Origin: Clostridia bacterium
GTDB lineage: Bacteria > Bacillota_A > Clostridia > Oscillospirales > CAG-272
DNA: 6,271 bases
Reading direction: 5' to 3'
Assembly: GCA_017407725.1 (NCBI GenBank)
Contig: JAFQWB010000076.1
Location: forward strand, 1 to 6,271
The notes beneath the pieces are model-generated. The model was given only the letters and a program-made list of their open reading frames with translations, was not told the DNA's origin and made no database searches. How positions within the stretch are numbered: position 1 is the first letter of the stretch; the number at the start of each line of letters is the position of its first letter. The translations under genes and the position numbers were made by a program. Below, one piece after another: positions 1 through 5,955 of the stretch.

Positions 1-1
1 A

Positions 2-784
2 GGAATCGAGCTTAAGGGCAAGACACTCGGCGTTATAGGACTCGGAGCAATCGGAGGAATGGTTGCAAACGTTGGCGATTCGTCCGTTATCGGAATGAAC
101 GTTATCGGATACGACCCCTATCTTTCGGTTGAGGCGGCGTGGAATATTTCCAAGAGCGTAACAAAGGCTTCGGGATATGACGAAATATTCGAAAAGAGCG
201 ATTTTATAACCGTTCACGTGCCGCTCACACCCGAGACAAAGGAAATGTTCAATAAAGAAAGCTTCGCAAAAATGAAGGATGGCGTTCGCATCATCAATCT
301 TTCAAGAGCAGGGCTTGTAAATACAGAGGATATGAAGGAAGCACTGAAGAGCGGAAAGGTTGCAAGATACGTATGCGACTTCCCGACAGACGATACCGTA
401 GGGGTTCAGGGAATTGTTTCTATTCCTCATCTCGGCGCATCTACAGAGGAGTCAGAGGACAACTGCGCGATGATGGCAGTTCGTCAGCTTATTGATTATC
501 TTGAAAACGGAAATATCAAGAATAGTGTGAATTTTCCGTCGGTTTCTCTTGAAAGAGGAAGCTTCAAGCGCCTTTGTGTTCTTCATTATAACGTTCCTGC
601 GGTTCTTTCAAAGATCTCGTCTGCATTTGCAGAGGACGGAATCAACATCGAGCATTTCAGCAACAGATCCAAGGGCGATCTTGCTTATACAATGGCTGAT
701 GTTGATATCAAGGAGATCCCCGAGAGTGTAGTTGAAAAGGTTGCACAGATCGAGGGCGTTATCAGAATAAATATCAAGGGATAA
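2..784 (+). CDS. serA: D-3-phosphoglycerate dehydrogenase, C-terminal part (5' end outside window)
   Basis: NAD-dependent oxidation of 3-phosphoglycerate to 3-phosphohydroxypyruvate, the first step of serine biosynthesis in the cytoplasm. The frame is open to the window edge, and the codons before the first internal ATG (59) encode the Rossmann glycine motif GLGAIG, so that ATG is not the start and the gene is cut. Visible in order are the NAD-binding fold with the acidic residue of GYDPY, the substrate/catalytic arginine in NLSRAG (codon 305-307), the catalytic histidine in PHLGAST, and a C-terminal ACT domain. In the ACT domain HYNVP (histidine codon 584, asparagine codon 590) and GINIE match the serine-binding HxNxP and N residues of E. 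coli SerA, which suggests feedback inhibition by serine (inference). The position equivalent to the E. coli catalytic Glu269 appears to be Asp (DFPTD). The architecture is that of the short, roughly 390-residue enzymes common in Clostridia. An intrinsic terminator follows directly. Confidence 0.93.
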   Translation, partial: GIELKGKTLGVIGLGAIGGMVANVGDSSVIGMNVIGYDPYLSVEAAWNISKSVTKASGYDEIFEKSDFITVHVPLTPETKEMFNKESFAKMKDGVRIINLSRAGLVNTEDMKEALKSGKVARYVCDFPTDDTVGVQGIVSIPHLGASTEESEDNCAMMAVRQLIDYLENGNIKNSVNFPSVSLERGSFKRLCVLHYNVPAVLSKISSAFAEDGINIEHFSNRSKGDLAYTMADVDIKEIPESVVEKVAQIEGVIRINIKG

Positions 785-792
785 AAAAATAC

Positions 793-831
793 GGAGTGCG
801 GATAAAAGGTCCGCACTCCTTTTGCTTTTTT
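793..831 (+). terminator. Intrinsic terminator of serA
   Basis: A perfect 9-bp G+C-rich stem (793-801 GGAGTGCGG pairing with 811-819 CCGCACTCC), extendable by one A-T pair (802/810), is followed by a T-rich run (820-831) interrupted only by GC. It begins 9 nt after the serA stop codon and lies 17 nt before the holB -35 box, so it separates the two transcription units. Confidence 0.93.
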
Positions 832-847
832 GACTTATTTTTTCTTA

Positions 848-876
848 TTGACAATAGTTTGTGACTGTGATATAAT
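848..876 (+). promoter_or_regulatory. Sigma-A promoter of holB-ricT, full consensus with extended -10
   Basis: TTGACA (848-853), a 17-nt spacer, then TATAAT (871-876), both perfect matches to the housekeeping consensus, plus a TGn extended -10 (868-870). Transcription should start near 883, giving a 5' leader of about 26 nt before the holB ATG at 909. No obvious operator palindrome overlaps it. Confidence 0.92.
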
Positions 877-896
877 TGATAGGTAAAGGATGCGAG

Positions 897-902
897 AGGG
901 GG
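897..902 (+). promoter_or_regulatory. Ribosome binding site that fixes the holB start
   Basis: AGGGGG lies 6 nt before ATG 909. It supports that start over the in-frame TTG at 876, which falls within the -10 box and would be upstream of the transcript. Confidence 0.8.
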
Positions 903-908
903 AAAGAA

Positions 909-1862
909 ATGCCGCTTAATAAGATTTACGGAAACGATCTTGTAAAGGATCTCATATCCTCTCAGATAGAGCAGAGAAGACTCGCACATACCTTTATAAT
1001 AGAGGGACCCGAAAAAAGCGGAAAAACTCTTCTTGCAAAGCTTATAGCCGCATCAATGACAAAAAATCAAAGCGATATCGATAAGATAATGTCAGATGCA
1101 TCGCCGGACGTGATGATAGTCGATCTTCCCGAAAAGGCAAAAACGATAGGTGTCGGAGCGGTAAGAGAGATACGTGAAAAGGCATATCTTATACCCAATG
1201 ACCTTGATTATAAGGTGTTTATAATCGAAAAAGCCGATTCGCTTACAGTTCAGGCGCAGAATGCACTGCTCAAAATCATTGAGGAGCCGCCAAACGAGAC
1301 TTATTTCATACTCCTTGCAAGATCATCCTCAAGCCTTCTGCCTACGGTAAGATCAAGAGCAGTTCTGCTGAGAATGCAGATATTCTCTGATGATGAGGTC
1401 TATTCTTACCTTGTCAGAACCGATAAAAAGGCAGAGAGAATGGATCAGAACGATCCCGAAAGACTGAAAAAAGCGGTTTCGAGAGCGGCAGGGGTTATCG
1501 GTATAGCGAAGGAGCTTATTTCTTCGGCCTCAGGAAGCGATAATAAGCATATAACCGAAATATTTCTTGCAATGAAAAACAGAGACAGAGTGGCGCTTCT
1601 TACGGCACTTAACGCCCTTCCTTCCGAAAGAGAAGCGTTTACAGAGGCGATAACAAAGCTCAGAGTTGCAATCAGAGACTCACTTGCATCAATATATAAC
1701 GAAAATACACCAAGACTCCTTCTTTCAGAGGAGCAGATAGTAGGTCTTTCTGCAGAAAGACTTTTTGCGGCGGATAAGCTTGTTCTTGAAATAGAGAAAA
1801 GGCTTTCGATAAACCCGAATATTCAGGCCGCAAAATATTATATGTATACAAAGCTTGTTTAA
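909..1862 (+). CDS. holB: DNA polymerase III delta prime subunit (clamp loader)
   Basis: AAA+ family subunit of the clamp loader that opens the beta clamp and places it on primed DNA, working with DnaX and delta. The protein has 317 residues. It shows a P-loop (residues 33-40, GPEKSGKT), a Walker B-like strand and following helix (residues 103-128, FIIEKAD then NALLKIIEEPP, diagnostic of DnaX/HolB), and an arginine-finger motif that reads SRA (149-151) where the family usually has SRC. The segment after the P-loop where DnaX and many delta prime proteins carry a four-cysteine zinc site has no cysteine; the whole protein is cysteine-free. The C-terminal third is helical, as expected for the collar domain. 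ATG 909 is chosen because of its AGGGGG ribosome binding site and the promoter just upstream. ricT follows after 21 nt, the same order as in Bacillus subtilis. DnaX itself is less likely given the short length and C-terminal region. Confidence 0.93.
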   Translation: MPLNKIYGNDLVKDLISSQIEQRRLAHTFIIEGPEKSGKTLLAKLIAASMTKNQSDIDKIMSDASPDVMIVDLPEKAKTIGVGAVREIREKAYLIPNDLDYKVFIIEKADSLTVQAQNALLKIIEEPPNETYFILLARSSSSLLPTVRSRAVLLRMQIFSDDEVYSYLVRTDKKAERMDQNDPERLKKAVSRAAGVIGIAKELISSASGSDNKHITEIFLAMKNRDRVALLTALNALPSEREAFTEAITKLRVAIRDSLASIYNENTPRLLLSEEQIVGLSAERLFAADKLVLEIEKRLSINPNIQAAKYYMYTKLV

Positions 1863-1883
1863 TATGAGCTGAAAGGAAATTTT

Positions 1884-2819
1884 ATGTCTGATAACAGAGA
1901 AGAAAAGATAGAGGAAAGAATCGGTAAAAATGAAAATCCCGATGAGATATTCGTAAACGATTCTCTTCCGAGTGAATTTGAAATAATCGGAGTTACATTC
2001 GAGGGCTCGGGAAAGGTATATTATTTTGCCGCGAACGGAATAAAAGCTCAAGAGGGTAAATACGTAATAGTAGAGACTGCAAGAGGTAAGGAATACGGAA
2101 AGGTAACTATCTCTAACAGCATAGTGCCGAGATCAAGCGTGGTAATGCCTCTCAAGGATGTTGTAAGAATTGCAACAGACGAGGATAAGGCACACTACGA
2201 GGCAAATAAGGAAAAGGAAGCCGAGGCTTTTGCCATCGGTCTTGAAAAGATAGCAGAGCACAAGCTTGATATGAAGCTTATCGAGGTTGAGTATACCTTT
2301 GATAATTCAAAGCTTCTTTTCTATTTCACGTCAGATGACAGAGTTGACTTCCGTGAGCTTGTAAAGGACCTTGCAGGCGTATTCAGAACAAGAATAGAGC
2401 TTCGCCAGATCGGAATAAGAGACGAAGCAAAGATAATGGGCGGACTCGGAATATGCGGAAGAGCATTCTGCTGTCATACCTTCCTTCCCGATTTTGTTCA
2501 GGTGTCGATCAAGATGGCTAAGGAGCAGAATCTTTCACTTAACAGCGCAAAGATCTCAGGCGCTTGCGGAAGACTTATGTGCTGCTTAAGATACGAATAT
2601 GACGATTATGCAGAGGAAATAAGAAAGATGCCGAGAATAGACTCCAAGGTAATAACCCCCGACGGAGTCGGAACGGTAACCGAAATAAGACCTCTTGACT
2701 CGTCCGTAAGGGTAATTCTCGATAACGATAACGATAAAAATCTTCATACTTATAAAAGACAGGAATTAAGACCCGTATCGTCCGATAAGGAAAAGCCGAG
2801 TGGCGAAAAGGATAAGTAA
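1884..2819 (+). CDS. ricT: PSP1-domain protein RicT (YaaT), iron-sulfur regulator of RNA maturation
   Basis: Member of the YaaT/RicT family (311 residues). In B. subtilis RicT forms a cytoplasmic complex with RicA (YmcA) and RicF (YlbF) that binds [4Fe-4S] clusters and acts with RNase Y in mRNA maturation, affecting competence, sporulation and biofilm formation. Seen here: an N-terminal region from about residue 33 with the family pattern, including GKEYGKV, then the PSP1 core with two Cx4CC clusters, CGRAFCC (C191, C196, C197) and CGRLMCC (C228, C233, C234), and the conserved LSLNSAKISGACGRL stretch. The protein is longer than the B. subtilis one (about 275 residues) because of roughly 30 charged residues at the N-terminus and a charged lysine/glutamate tail. 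The AAAGGA-type ribosome binding site at 1873-1878 supports ATG 1884. It is co-transcribed with holB (21-nt gap), and no terminator follows before the ferredoxin. The family assignment is secure; the function in this organism is inferred. Confidence 0.92.
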   Translation: MSDNREEKIEERIGKNENPDEIFVNDSLPSEFEIIGVTFEGSGKVYYFAANGIKAQEGKYVIVETARGKEYGKVTISNSIVPRSSVVMPLKDVVRIATDEDKAHYEANKEKEAEAFAIGLEKIAEHKLDMKLIEVEYTFDNSKLLFYFTSDDRVDFRELVKDLAGVFRTRIELRQIGIRDEAKIMGGLGICGRAFCCHTFLPDFVQVSIKMAKEQNLSLNSAKISGACGRLMCCLRYEYDDYAEEIRKMPRIDSKVITPDGVGTVTEIRPLDSSVRVILDNDNDKNLHTYKRQELRPVSSDKEKPSGEKDK

Positions 2820-2850
2820 AAAAAATAAAAATATTTATATTAAAAAAATT
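2817..2850 (+). promoter_or_regulatory. A/T-only tract upstream of the ferredoxin promoter (UP-element-like)
   Basis: Thirty-four consecutive A/T bases, beginning in the ricT stop codon, with phased A-runs and T-runs. The tract ends 11 nt before the -35 box at 2862. Position and composition resemble an UP element bound by the RNA polymerase alpha C-terminal domains; this role is inferred. Confidence 0.5.
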
Positions 2851-2861
2851 GTCCATAGAGG

Positions 2862-2890
2862 TTGATTTATTGACCTTTTTGTGATATAAT
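2862..2890 (+). promoter_or_regulatory. Sigma-A promoter of the ferredoxin gene
   Basis: TTGATT (2862-2867), a 17-nt spacer, TGA extended -10 (2882-2884) and a perfect TATAAT (2885-2890). The start site should be near 2897, giving a leader of about 20 nt that contains the ribosome binding site GGAGGTG. Confidence 0.88.
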
Positions 2891-2903
2891 GCAAAAAAAA
2901 CAT

Positions 2904-2910
2904 GGAGGTG
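2904..2910 (+). promoter_or_regulatory. Strong ribosome binding site of the ferredoxin gene
   Basis: GGAGGTG, an uninterrupted match to the 16S anti-Shine-Dalgarno sequence, 7 nt before ATG 2918. It is the strongest site in the window, in keeping with the high expression usual for ferredoxin. Confidence 0.88.
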
Positions 2911-2917
2911 TTTTGAA

Positions 2918-3091
2918 ATGGCTTATAAGATCAACACAGATGAGTGCCTTGCATGCGGAGCTTGCGTAGAAGAGTGCCCCGTAGAAGCAATTTCCGAGGT
3001 AGATGGTAAGTATGTTATCGATGCTGACAAGTGCATCGATTGCGGTACTTGTAAGGACGTGTGCCCTGTTGGAGCACCTTCCGAGGACTAA
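2918..3091 (+). CDS. Clostridial-type 2[4Fe-4S] ferredoxin
   Basis: Small soluble electron carrier (57 residues) for low-potential reactions such as pyruvate:ferredoxin oxidoreductase, hydrogenase or Rnf. Which partner it serves cannot be told here. Two full cluster motifs are visible: C10-x2-C13-x2-C16-x3-C20-P and C39-x2-C42-x2-C45-x3-C49-P, each CxxCxxCxxxCP. The last cysteine of each motif is followed by proline, as in the classical fold where each cluster takes three ligands from one motif and one from the other. The protein is acidic and has the usual length (about 55 residues). It has its own strong promoter, ribosome binding site and terminator, so it can be made as a single-gene message. 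In B. subtilis the corresponding place between yaaT and yabB holds yabA; the ferredoxin sits there instead. Confidence 0.96.
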   Translation: MAYKINTDECLACGACVEECPVEAISEVDGKYVIDADKCIDCGTCKDVCPVGAPSED

Positions 3092-3105
3092 TCGGATAAG
3101 ACAAT

Positions 3106-3137
3106 AAGGGCGTGCATTTGCGCGCCCTTTTGTGTTT
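3106..3137 (+). terminator. Intrinsic terminator after the ferredoxin gene
   Basis: A 10-bp stem, 3106-3115 AAGGGCGTGC with 3120-3129 GCGCGCCCTT, containing one G-U wobble and an ATTT loop, followed by T-rich sequence (TTTTGTGTTT). The T-run is broken by two G residues, so some read-through into the next gene 30 nt away is plausible. Confidence 0.85.
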
Positions 3138-3166
3138 AGAAGAAAAGCTGAGAGGATGAGTACTGT

Positions 3167-3931
3167 ATGTATTCACTTAAAGAAGGAGAAATACTCACTC
3201 CGATAAATAATGACCTGACTCTGATACAGAAGGATAGATCACAGCCCTTTTCGACAGACGCGTATCTTCTTTATGCATATATGAAGAAGATGAAGAGTAA
3301 AAGTGCGATAGAGCTTGGAAGCGGAAGCGGAGTAATATCGCTTCTTGCCGTAACGGGCGGAAAATTCGCAAGGGTAACGTCACTTGAGATTCAGAGTGAA
3401 ATGGCTGATATAAACAGAAGAAATATAGAATATAACTCGCTTGCAGGCAGAGCGGAGGTCATAGAGTGCGATGTCAGAGATGTTGATAGTTTGTCGCTTC
3501 CAGAGACCGACGTTGTTTTTACCAATCCTCCTTATATGAAGGGCGGATCGGGTATGACGGGACCGCACGCATCAAGAGGAATATCAAGACACGAGCTTAA
3601 CGGAGGAATCGATGATTTCTGCAGAGCGGCATCAAGGCTTCTCAAGTTCGGGGGAATCTTTTATGCCGTCTACCGTCCCGAAAGAGTTGCAGATATTCTT
3701 TTTGCGATGAAAAACAGCTCTATTGAGCCAAAAGAGATGACCTTTGTCTGTGCAGATGCCGAAAGCGCCCCCTCGCTTATGCTCGTAAAGGGTAAAAAGG
3801 GAGCATCCTCGGGATGCTTTGTTACGAAGAATCTCTTTATGTATTCGGATAAAGAGCATAAATGCGAGTCGGACGATATTAAATATATATACGAAAACGG
3901 TGATTTTAATGAGTGCTACAGAAAGCAGTAA
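3167..3931 (+). CDS. trmN6: TrmN6/YabB-like tRNA adenine-N6 methyltransferase (COG4123 type)
   Basis: SAM-dependent N6-adenine methyltransferase. The best-studied member, E. coli YfiC/TrmN6, methylates A37 of tRNA1(Val). The protein has 254 residues, near the length of B. subtilis YabB. It shows SAM motif I at residues 49-55 (ELGSGSG), an acidic motif II at E74 (SLEIQ), the catalytic N6-methylase motif NPPY at 120-123, and the family N-terminus LTLIQKDRSQPFSTDAYLL, in which the F-S-D-A-LL pattern is conserved. The likely ribosome binding site AGAGGA (3151-3156) is 10 nt from ATG 3167, somewhat far, so expression may be modest. The gene overlaps rsmI by 23 nt, matching the yabB-yabC(rsmI) neighbourhood of Bacillus. 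No promoter is visible between the ferredoxin terminator and this gene. The substrate is inferred from the family; rRNA or protein glutamine methylation (also NPPY enzymes) is less likely given the N-terminal pattern and neighbours. Confidence 0.87.
   Translation: MYSLKEGEILTPINNDLTLIQKDRSQPFSTDAYLLYAYMKKMKSKSAIELGSGSGVISLLAVTGGKFARVTSLEIQSEMADINRRNIEYNSLAGRAEVIECDVRDVDSLSLPETDVVFTNPPYMKGGSGMTGPHASRGISRHELNGGIDDFCRAASRLLKFGGIFYAVYRPERVADILFAMKNSSIEPKEMTFVCADAESAPSLMLVKGKKGASSGCFVTKNLFMYSDKEHKCESDDIKYIYENGDFNECYRKQ
3899..3904 (+). promoter_or_regulatory. Probable ribosome binding site of rsmI inside trmN6
   Basis: GGTGAT matches the 3' half of the long Shine-Dalgarno consensus GGAGGTGAT and lies 4 nt before ATG 3909, a spacing that fits pairing with that part of the anti-Shine-Dalgarno sequence. 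No better site is visible, so rsmI translation probably depends partly on ribosomes arriving from trmN6. Confidence 0.5.
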
Positions 3932-4772
3932 GGAAAAGAATAAAATAGTCGGAGGTACGCTTTATCTTGTCGCACTTCCTATCGGAAACCTTGCCGACAC
4001 CTCGGAAAGAGCAATTAAAACACTCACAGAGGTTGATTTTATAGCCGCCGAGGATACAAGAAACACCGCAAAGCTTCTGATGCATTTCGGAATAAAGAAT
4101 ACGCTTGTAAGCTATCACGAGCATAATAAGAGAGAATGCGGAGAAAGAATTCTCGCAAGCCTTAAAGAGGGAAGCTCTTGGGCGCTTGTGACAGATGCGG
4201 GAACTCCGGGAATAAGTGATCCGGGAGAGGATATGGTAGGGCTGTGCGCCGAAAATTCCATTCCCGTTACGCTTGTACCGGGAGCGTGCGCACTTATAGA
4301 TGCGCTTGTACTTTCATCGCTTTCTGCAAGAAGATTCGTTTTCGAGGGATTTCTTGAGGGAAATAAATCTGCAAAGAAAAAGACTCTCGATGATATGAAA
4401 AACGAGATGAGGACAATGATCTTTTATGAAGCACCGCATAGAATAAAGGAAACACTTGCTCTTATGATGGATGCTTTCGGAAACAGAAGGATCGCGCTGT
4501 GCAGAGAGCTTACAAAGCTTAATGAGGAAATAAAAAGATGCAGTCTTTCGGATGCGATAGATTATTTTGAAAATAACGATCCAAGAGGCGAATACGTTGT
4601 GGTCGTTGAGGGTGCTGATAAGAATGCCGAATCATTTTTTGAAAATATGACGATAAGTGAGCACGTTGAGCACTATGTTTCGCTCGGTCTTTCAAAAATG
4701 GAGGCTATAAAAGCGACTGCCAAGGACAGAAACGTAGGAAAAAGTGTAATATATAAAGAAGTGTCAACATAA
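3909..4772 (+). CDS. rsmI: 16S rRNA (cytidine(1402)-2'-O)-methyltransferase RsmI
   Basis: Adds a 2'-O-methyl group to C1402 in the decoding centre of 16S rRNA, using SAM. The protein is 287 residues, the usual family length. Conserved blocks of the tetrapyrrole-methylase-type fold are all present: LYLVALPIGNLADTSERA (residues 18-35), AEDTRNTAKLL (47-57), SYHEHN (68-73), TDAGTPGISDPG (95-106), VPGACA (123-128), GFL (147-149), FYEAPHR (172-178), CRELTK (198-203) and RGEYVVVVEG (226-235). The C-terminus (about 243-287) has the helix-turn-helix-like tail with SKMEAIKATAKDRNVGKSVIY. ATG 3909 is chosen because MSATESSKEKNKIVGGTLYL gives a normal N-terminus; an upstream in-frame ATG at 3819 would add 30 residues unlike the family and lies deep inside trmN6. 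It overlaps trmN6 by 23 nt, indicating co-transcription and likely translational coupling. Confidence 0.95.
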   Translation: MSATESSKEKNKIVGGTLYLVALPIGNLADTSERAIKTLTEVDFIAAEDTRNTAKLLMHFGIKNTLVSYHEHNKRECGERILASLKEGSSWALVTDAGTPGISDPGEDMVGLCAENSIPVTLVPGACALIDALVLSSLSARRFVFEGFLEGNKSAKKKTLDDMKNEMRTMIFYEAPHRIKETLALMMDAFGNRRIALCRELTKLNEEIKRCSLSDAIDYFENNDPRGEYVVVVEGADKNAESFFENMTISEHVEHYVSLGLSKMEAIKATAKDRNVGKSVIYKEVST

Positions 4773-4802
4773 TATTTATGTATCTTGCTTTGCATAAATA
4801 TT
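4771..4802. repeat. A/T-rich inverted repeat after rsmI
   Basis: Perfect 10-bp inverted repeat AATATTTATG / CATAAATATT (4771-4780 and 4793-4802) around a 12-nt loop, beginning in the rsmI stop codon. It is weak in energy terms and has no T-run on either side, so it is not a typical intrinsic terminator. It may be a 3'-end stabilising hairpin or a chance structure. Confidence 0.45.
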
Positions 4803-4843
4803 TGAGATAATTACAGATGTCGACCTTTTTTGTAACTGCAAGA

Positions 4844-4852
4844 TGATATAAC
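4844..4852 (+). promoter_or_regulatory. Probable extended -10 promoter for the unknown gene and smpB
   Basis: TGA-TATAAC (TGn at 4844-4846, -10 at 4847-4852) resembles the other promoters in the window. There is no good -35 at 16-18 nt; TCGACC (4820-4825) is 21 nt away. Extended -10 promoters can work without a clear -35. The start site would be near 4859, about 27 nt before ATG 4886. Confidence 0.6.
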
Positions 4853-4885
4853 TTAAAGAAGTGATCATTTTTGGGAGCAGTTGCA

Positions 4886-5494
4886 ATGAGCAATAGAATA
4901 TTTGTAAGATTAACAGATGAGATAGCACGTGTATTATCCGAATATAATGTATCGGTTTATTACCTGAAGGATAGAAAAAGACTTATAACGGTGCTTGACA
5001 GAGCTCTTTCCAGAGATGAGGCTGTCATGCTTCTGGGTATGAGACAAAGACTTTCATCAAAAAACAGGACGTACGATCCCTTACTAAAGCTTGAATGCGC
5101 CTTTCTTACGCTGTCATCATTAAATGACGGAAGCTACGACAGGGCTGTTTATCTTGGAGAAAGATCCGAGAGAATAACCGATAGGTACAGACTCAGCTCG
5201 CTTATAAAATCAGAGCTTATAGAGAAGGGGATACTCCTTAGCGGCGAGGATGTTAAAAATAAGATCGAAAGACCGTCATTGGAAGAGATATCTGAGGATA
5301 TTGAATCGCTTATAAGAAGGATCGAGAGCGGAAGGATCAGACTTGACGATAGCGATACGGTGAGAGAGATGAGCGGATACCTCTCGCTTTTGGAGAGAGG
5401 GAACACTGACGGCGCTTACAAAATGACTCCTCTTGCAGAGAAGGAGAGGCTTATCAAGAAAAATAAGATGCTGAGGGTTAAAAATTATGGATAA
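4886..5494 (+). CDS. Unrecognised 202-residue charged protein coupled to smpB
   Basis: I do not recognise this family. The protein is probably cytoplasmic: it has no signal peptide and no membrane segment. It is rich in arginine, lysine, glutamate and serine and looks mostly helical. Residues 1-50 contain a short beta-like stretch (NVSVYYLKDRKRLITVL), 64-118 form a Leu/Ala/Tyr helical region that could be repeat-like, 131-150 form an amphipathic acidic-then-basic helix, and the tail (184-202) is strongly basic (KERLIKKNKMLRVKNYG), which could contact RNA or ribosomes (speculation). ATG 4886 is chosen because GGGAG (4873-4877) lies 8 nt upstream; the in-frame TTG at 4871 overlaps that site. 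The stop codon lies inside the smpB start region: the genes overlap by 8 nt, so the protein is made together with SmpB. Codon usage resembles its neighbours, so there is no sign of recent transfer. In many Firmicutes the gene before smpB is rnr, but this is not RNase R. Confidence 0.82.
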   Translation: MSNRIFVRLTDEIARVLSEYNVSVYYLKDRKRLITVLDRALSRDEAVMLLGMRQRLSSKNRTYDPLLKLECAFLTLSSLNDGSYDRAVYLGERSERITDRYRLSSLIKSELIEKGILLSGEDVKNKIERPSLEEISEDIESLIRRIESGRIRLDDSDTVREMSGYLSLLERGNTDGAYKMTPLAEKERLIKKNKMLRVKNYG

Positions 5495-5948
5495 AGAAAA
5501 CAAAAAAATAATAGCATCCAACAAAAAAGCATATCACGATTTTTTTGTTGATGAAAGATACGAGGCAGGAATTTCGCTTTTCGGAACAGAGATAAAATCG
5601 TTAAGACAGGGCGGCTGTAATCTCAAGGACTCATATATTTACGTTGAAGACGGAGAGCTCTTTGTAAGAGGAATGCATATCTCGCCTTACGAAAAGGGAA
5701 ATATCTTCAATAAAGATCCGTATAGAATAAGAAAGCTTCTTATGCATAAAAGGGAAATTCTTAAGCTTTTCAACCTGGTTTCGCAAAAGGGATATACCCT
5801 TGTGCCGCTTTCACTTTACTTTTCGGGAAAGAACTGTAAGGTTGAGGTCGGACTTTGCAGAGGTAAAAAGCTTTATGATAAGAGAGATGCCGCCGCAGAG
5901 AAGCAGGCAAATCTCGATATAAGAAGAGAGACAAAGGGTATGTACTGA
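5487..5948 (+). CDS. smpB: SsrA-binding protein SmpB
   Basis: Binds the tRNA-like domain of tmRNA and brings it to stalled ribosomes, where its C-terminal tail fills the empty mRNA channel during trans-translation. It has 153 residues, the normal length. Family signatures in order: N-terminal NKKAYHDFF, GTEIKSLR (33-40), NLKDSY (45-50), HISPY (64-68), DPYRIRKLLMHKREI (77-91), TLVPL (104-108) and GKKLYDKR (126-133). Tyr130 stands where E. coli has His136. The tail after DKR (134-153) is charged and fits the decoding-centre helix. A GAGGG ribosome binding site (5473-5477) lies 9 nt before ATG 5487, within the preceding gene, with which it overlaps by 8 nt. ssrA follows 70 nt after the stop codon, a gene order common in bacteria that supports the call for both. 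Confidence 0.97.
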   Translation: MDKENKKIIASNKKAYHDFFVDERYEAGISLFGTEIKSLRQGGCNLKDSYIYVEDGELFVRGMHISPYEKGNIFNKDPYRIRKLLMHKREILKLFNLVSQKGYTLVPLSLYFSGKNCKVEVGLCRGKKLYDKRDAAAEKQANLDIRRETKGMY

Positions 5949-5955
5949 TTACCGC

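Noticed and set aside
549..731. Plus-strand frame inside the serA ACT domain
   Set aside because: It is an out-of-frame shadow of the conserved ACT domain.
876..908. Upstream in-frame TTG start for holB
   Set aside because: It overlaps the -10 box and so would precede the transcript. It also adds residues not found in the family, and ATG 909 has a good ribosome binding site.
774..989. Minus-strand open frames across the window (for example 774-989, 1725-2051, 2575-2856, 3906-4124, 5149-5524)
   Set aside because: They lie opposite well-supported genes or terminators, have no credible ribosome binding site or family pattern, and are low-complexity in places.
2870..2875. TTGACC as the -35 box of the ferredoxin promoter
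   Set aside because: It lies only 9 nt from the TATAAT at 2885, far too close. TTGATT at 2862 has the correct 17-nt spacing.
2872..2881. Shared GACCTTTTT stretch upstream of the ferredoxin and unknown-gene promoters (also at 4822)
   Set aside because: It is nine bases, half of it a T-run, and sits at different distances from the two -10 boxes, so chance is the simplest explanation.
3819..3908. N-terminal extension of RsmI from the ATG at 3819
   Set aside because: The 30 added residues lie out of frame within trmN6 coding sequence and do not resemble RsmI. ATG 3909 gives the normal length.
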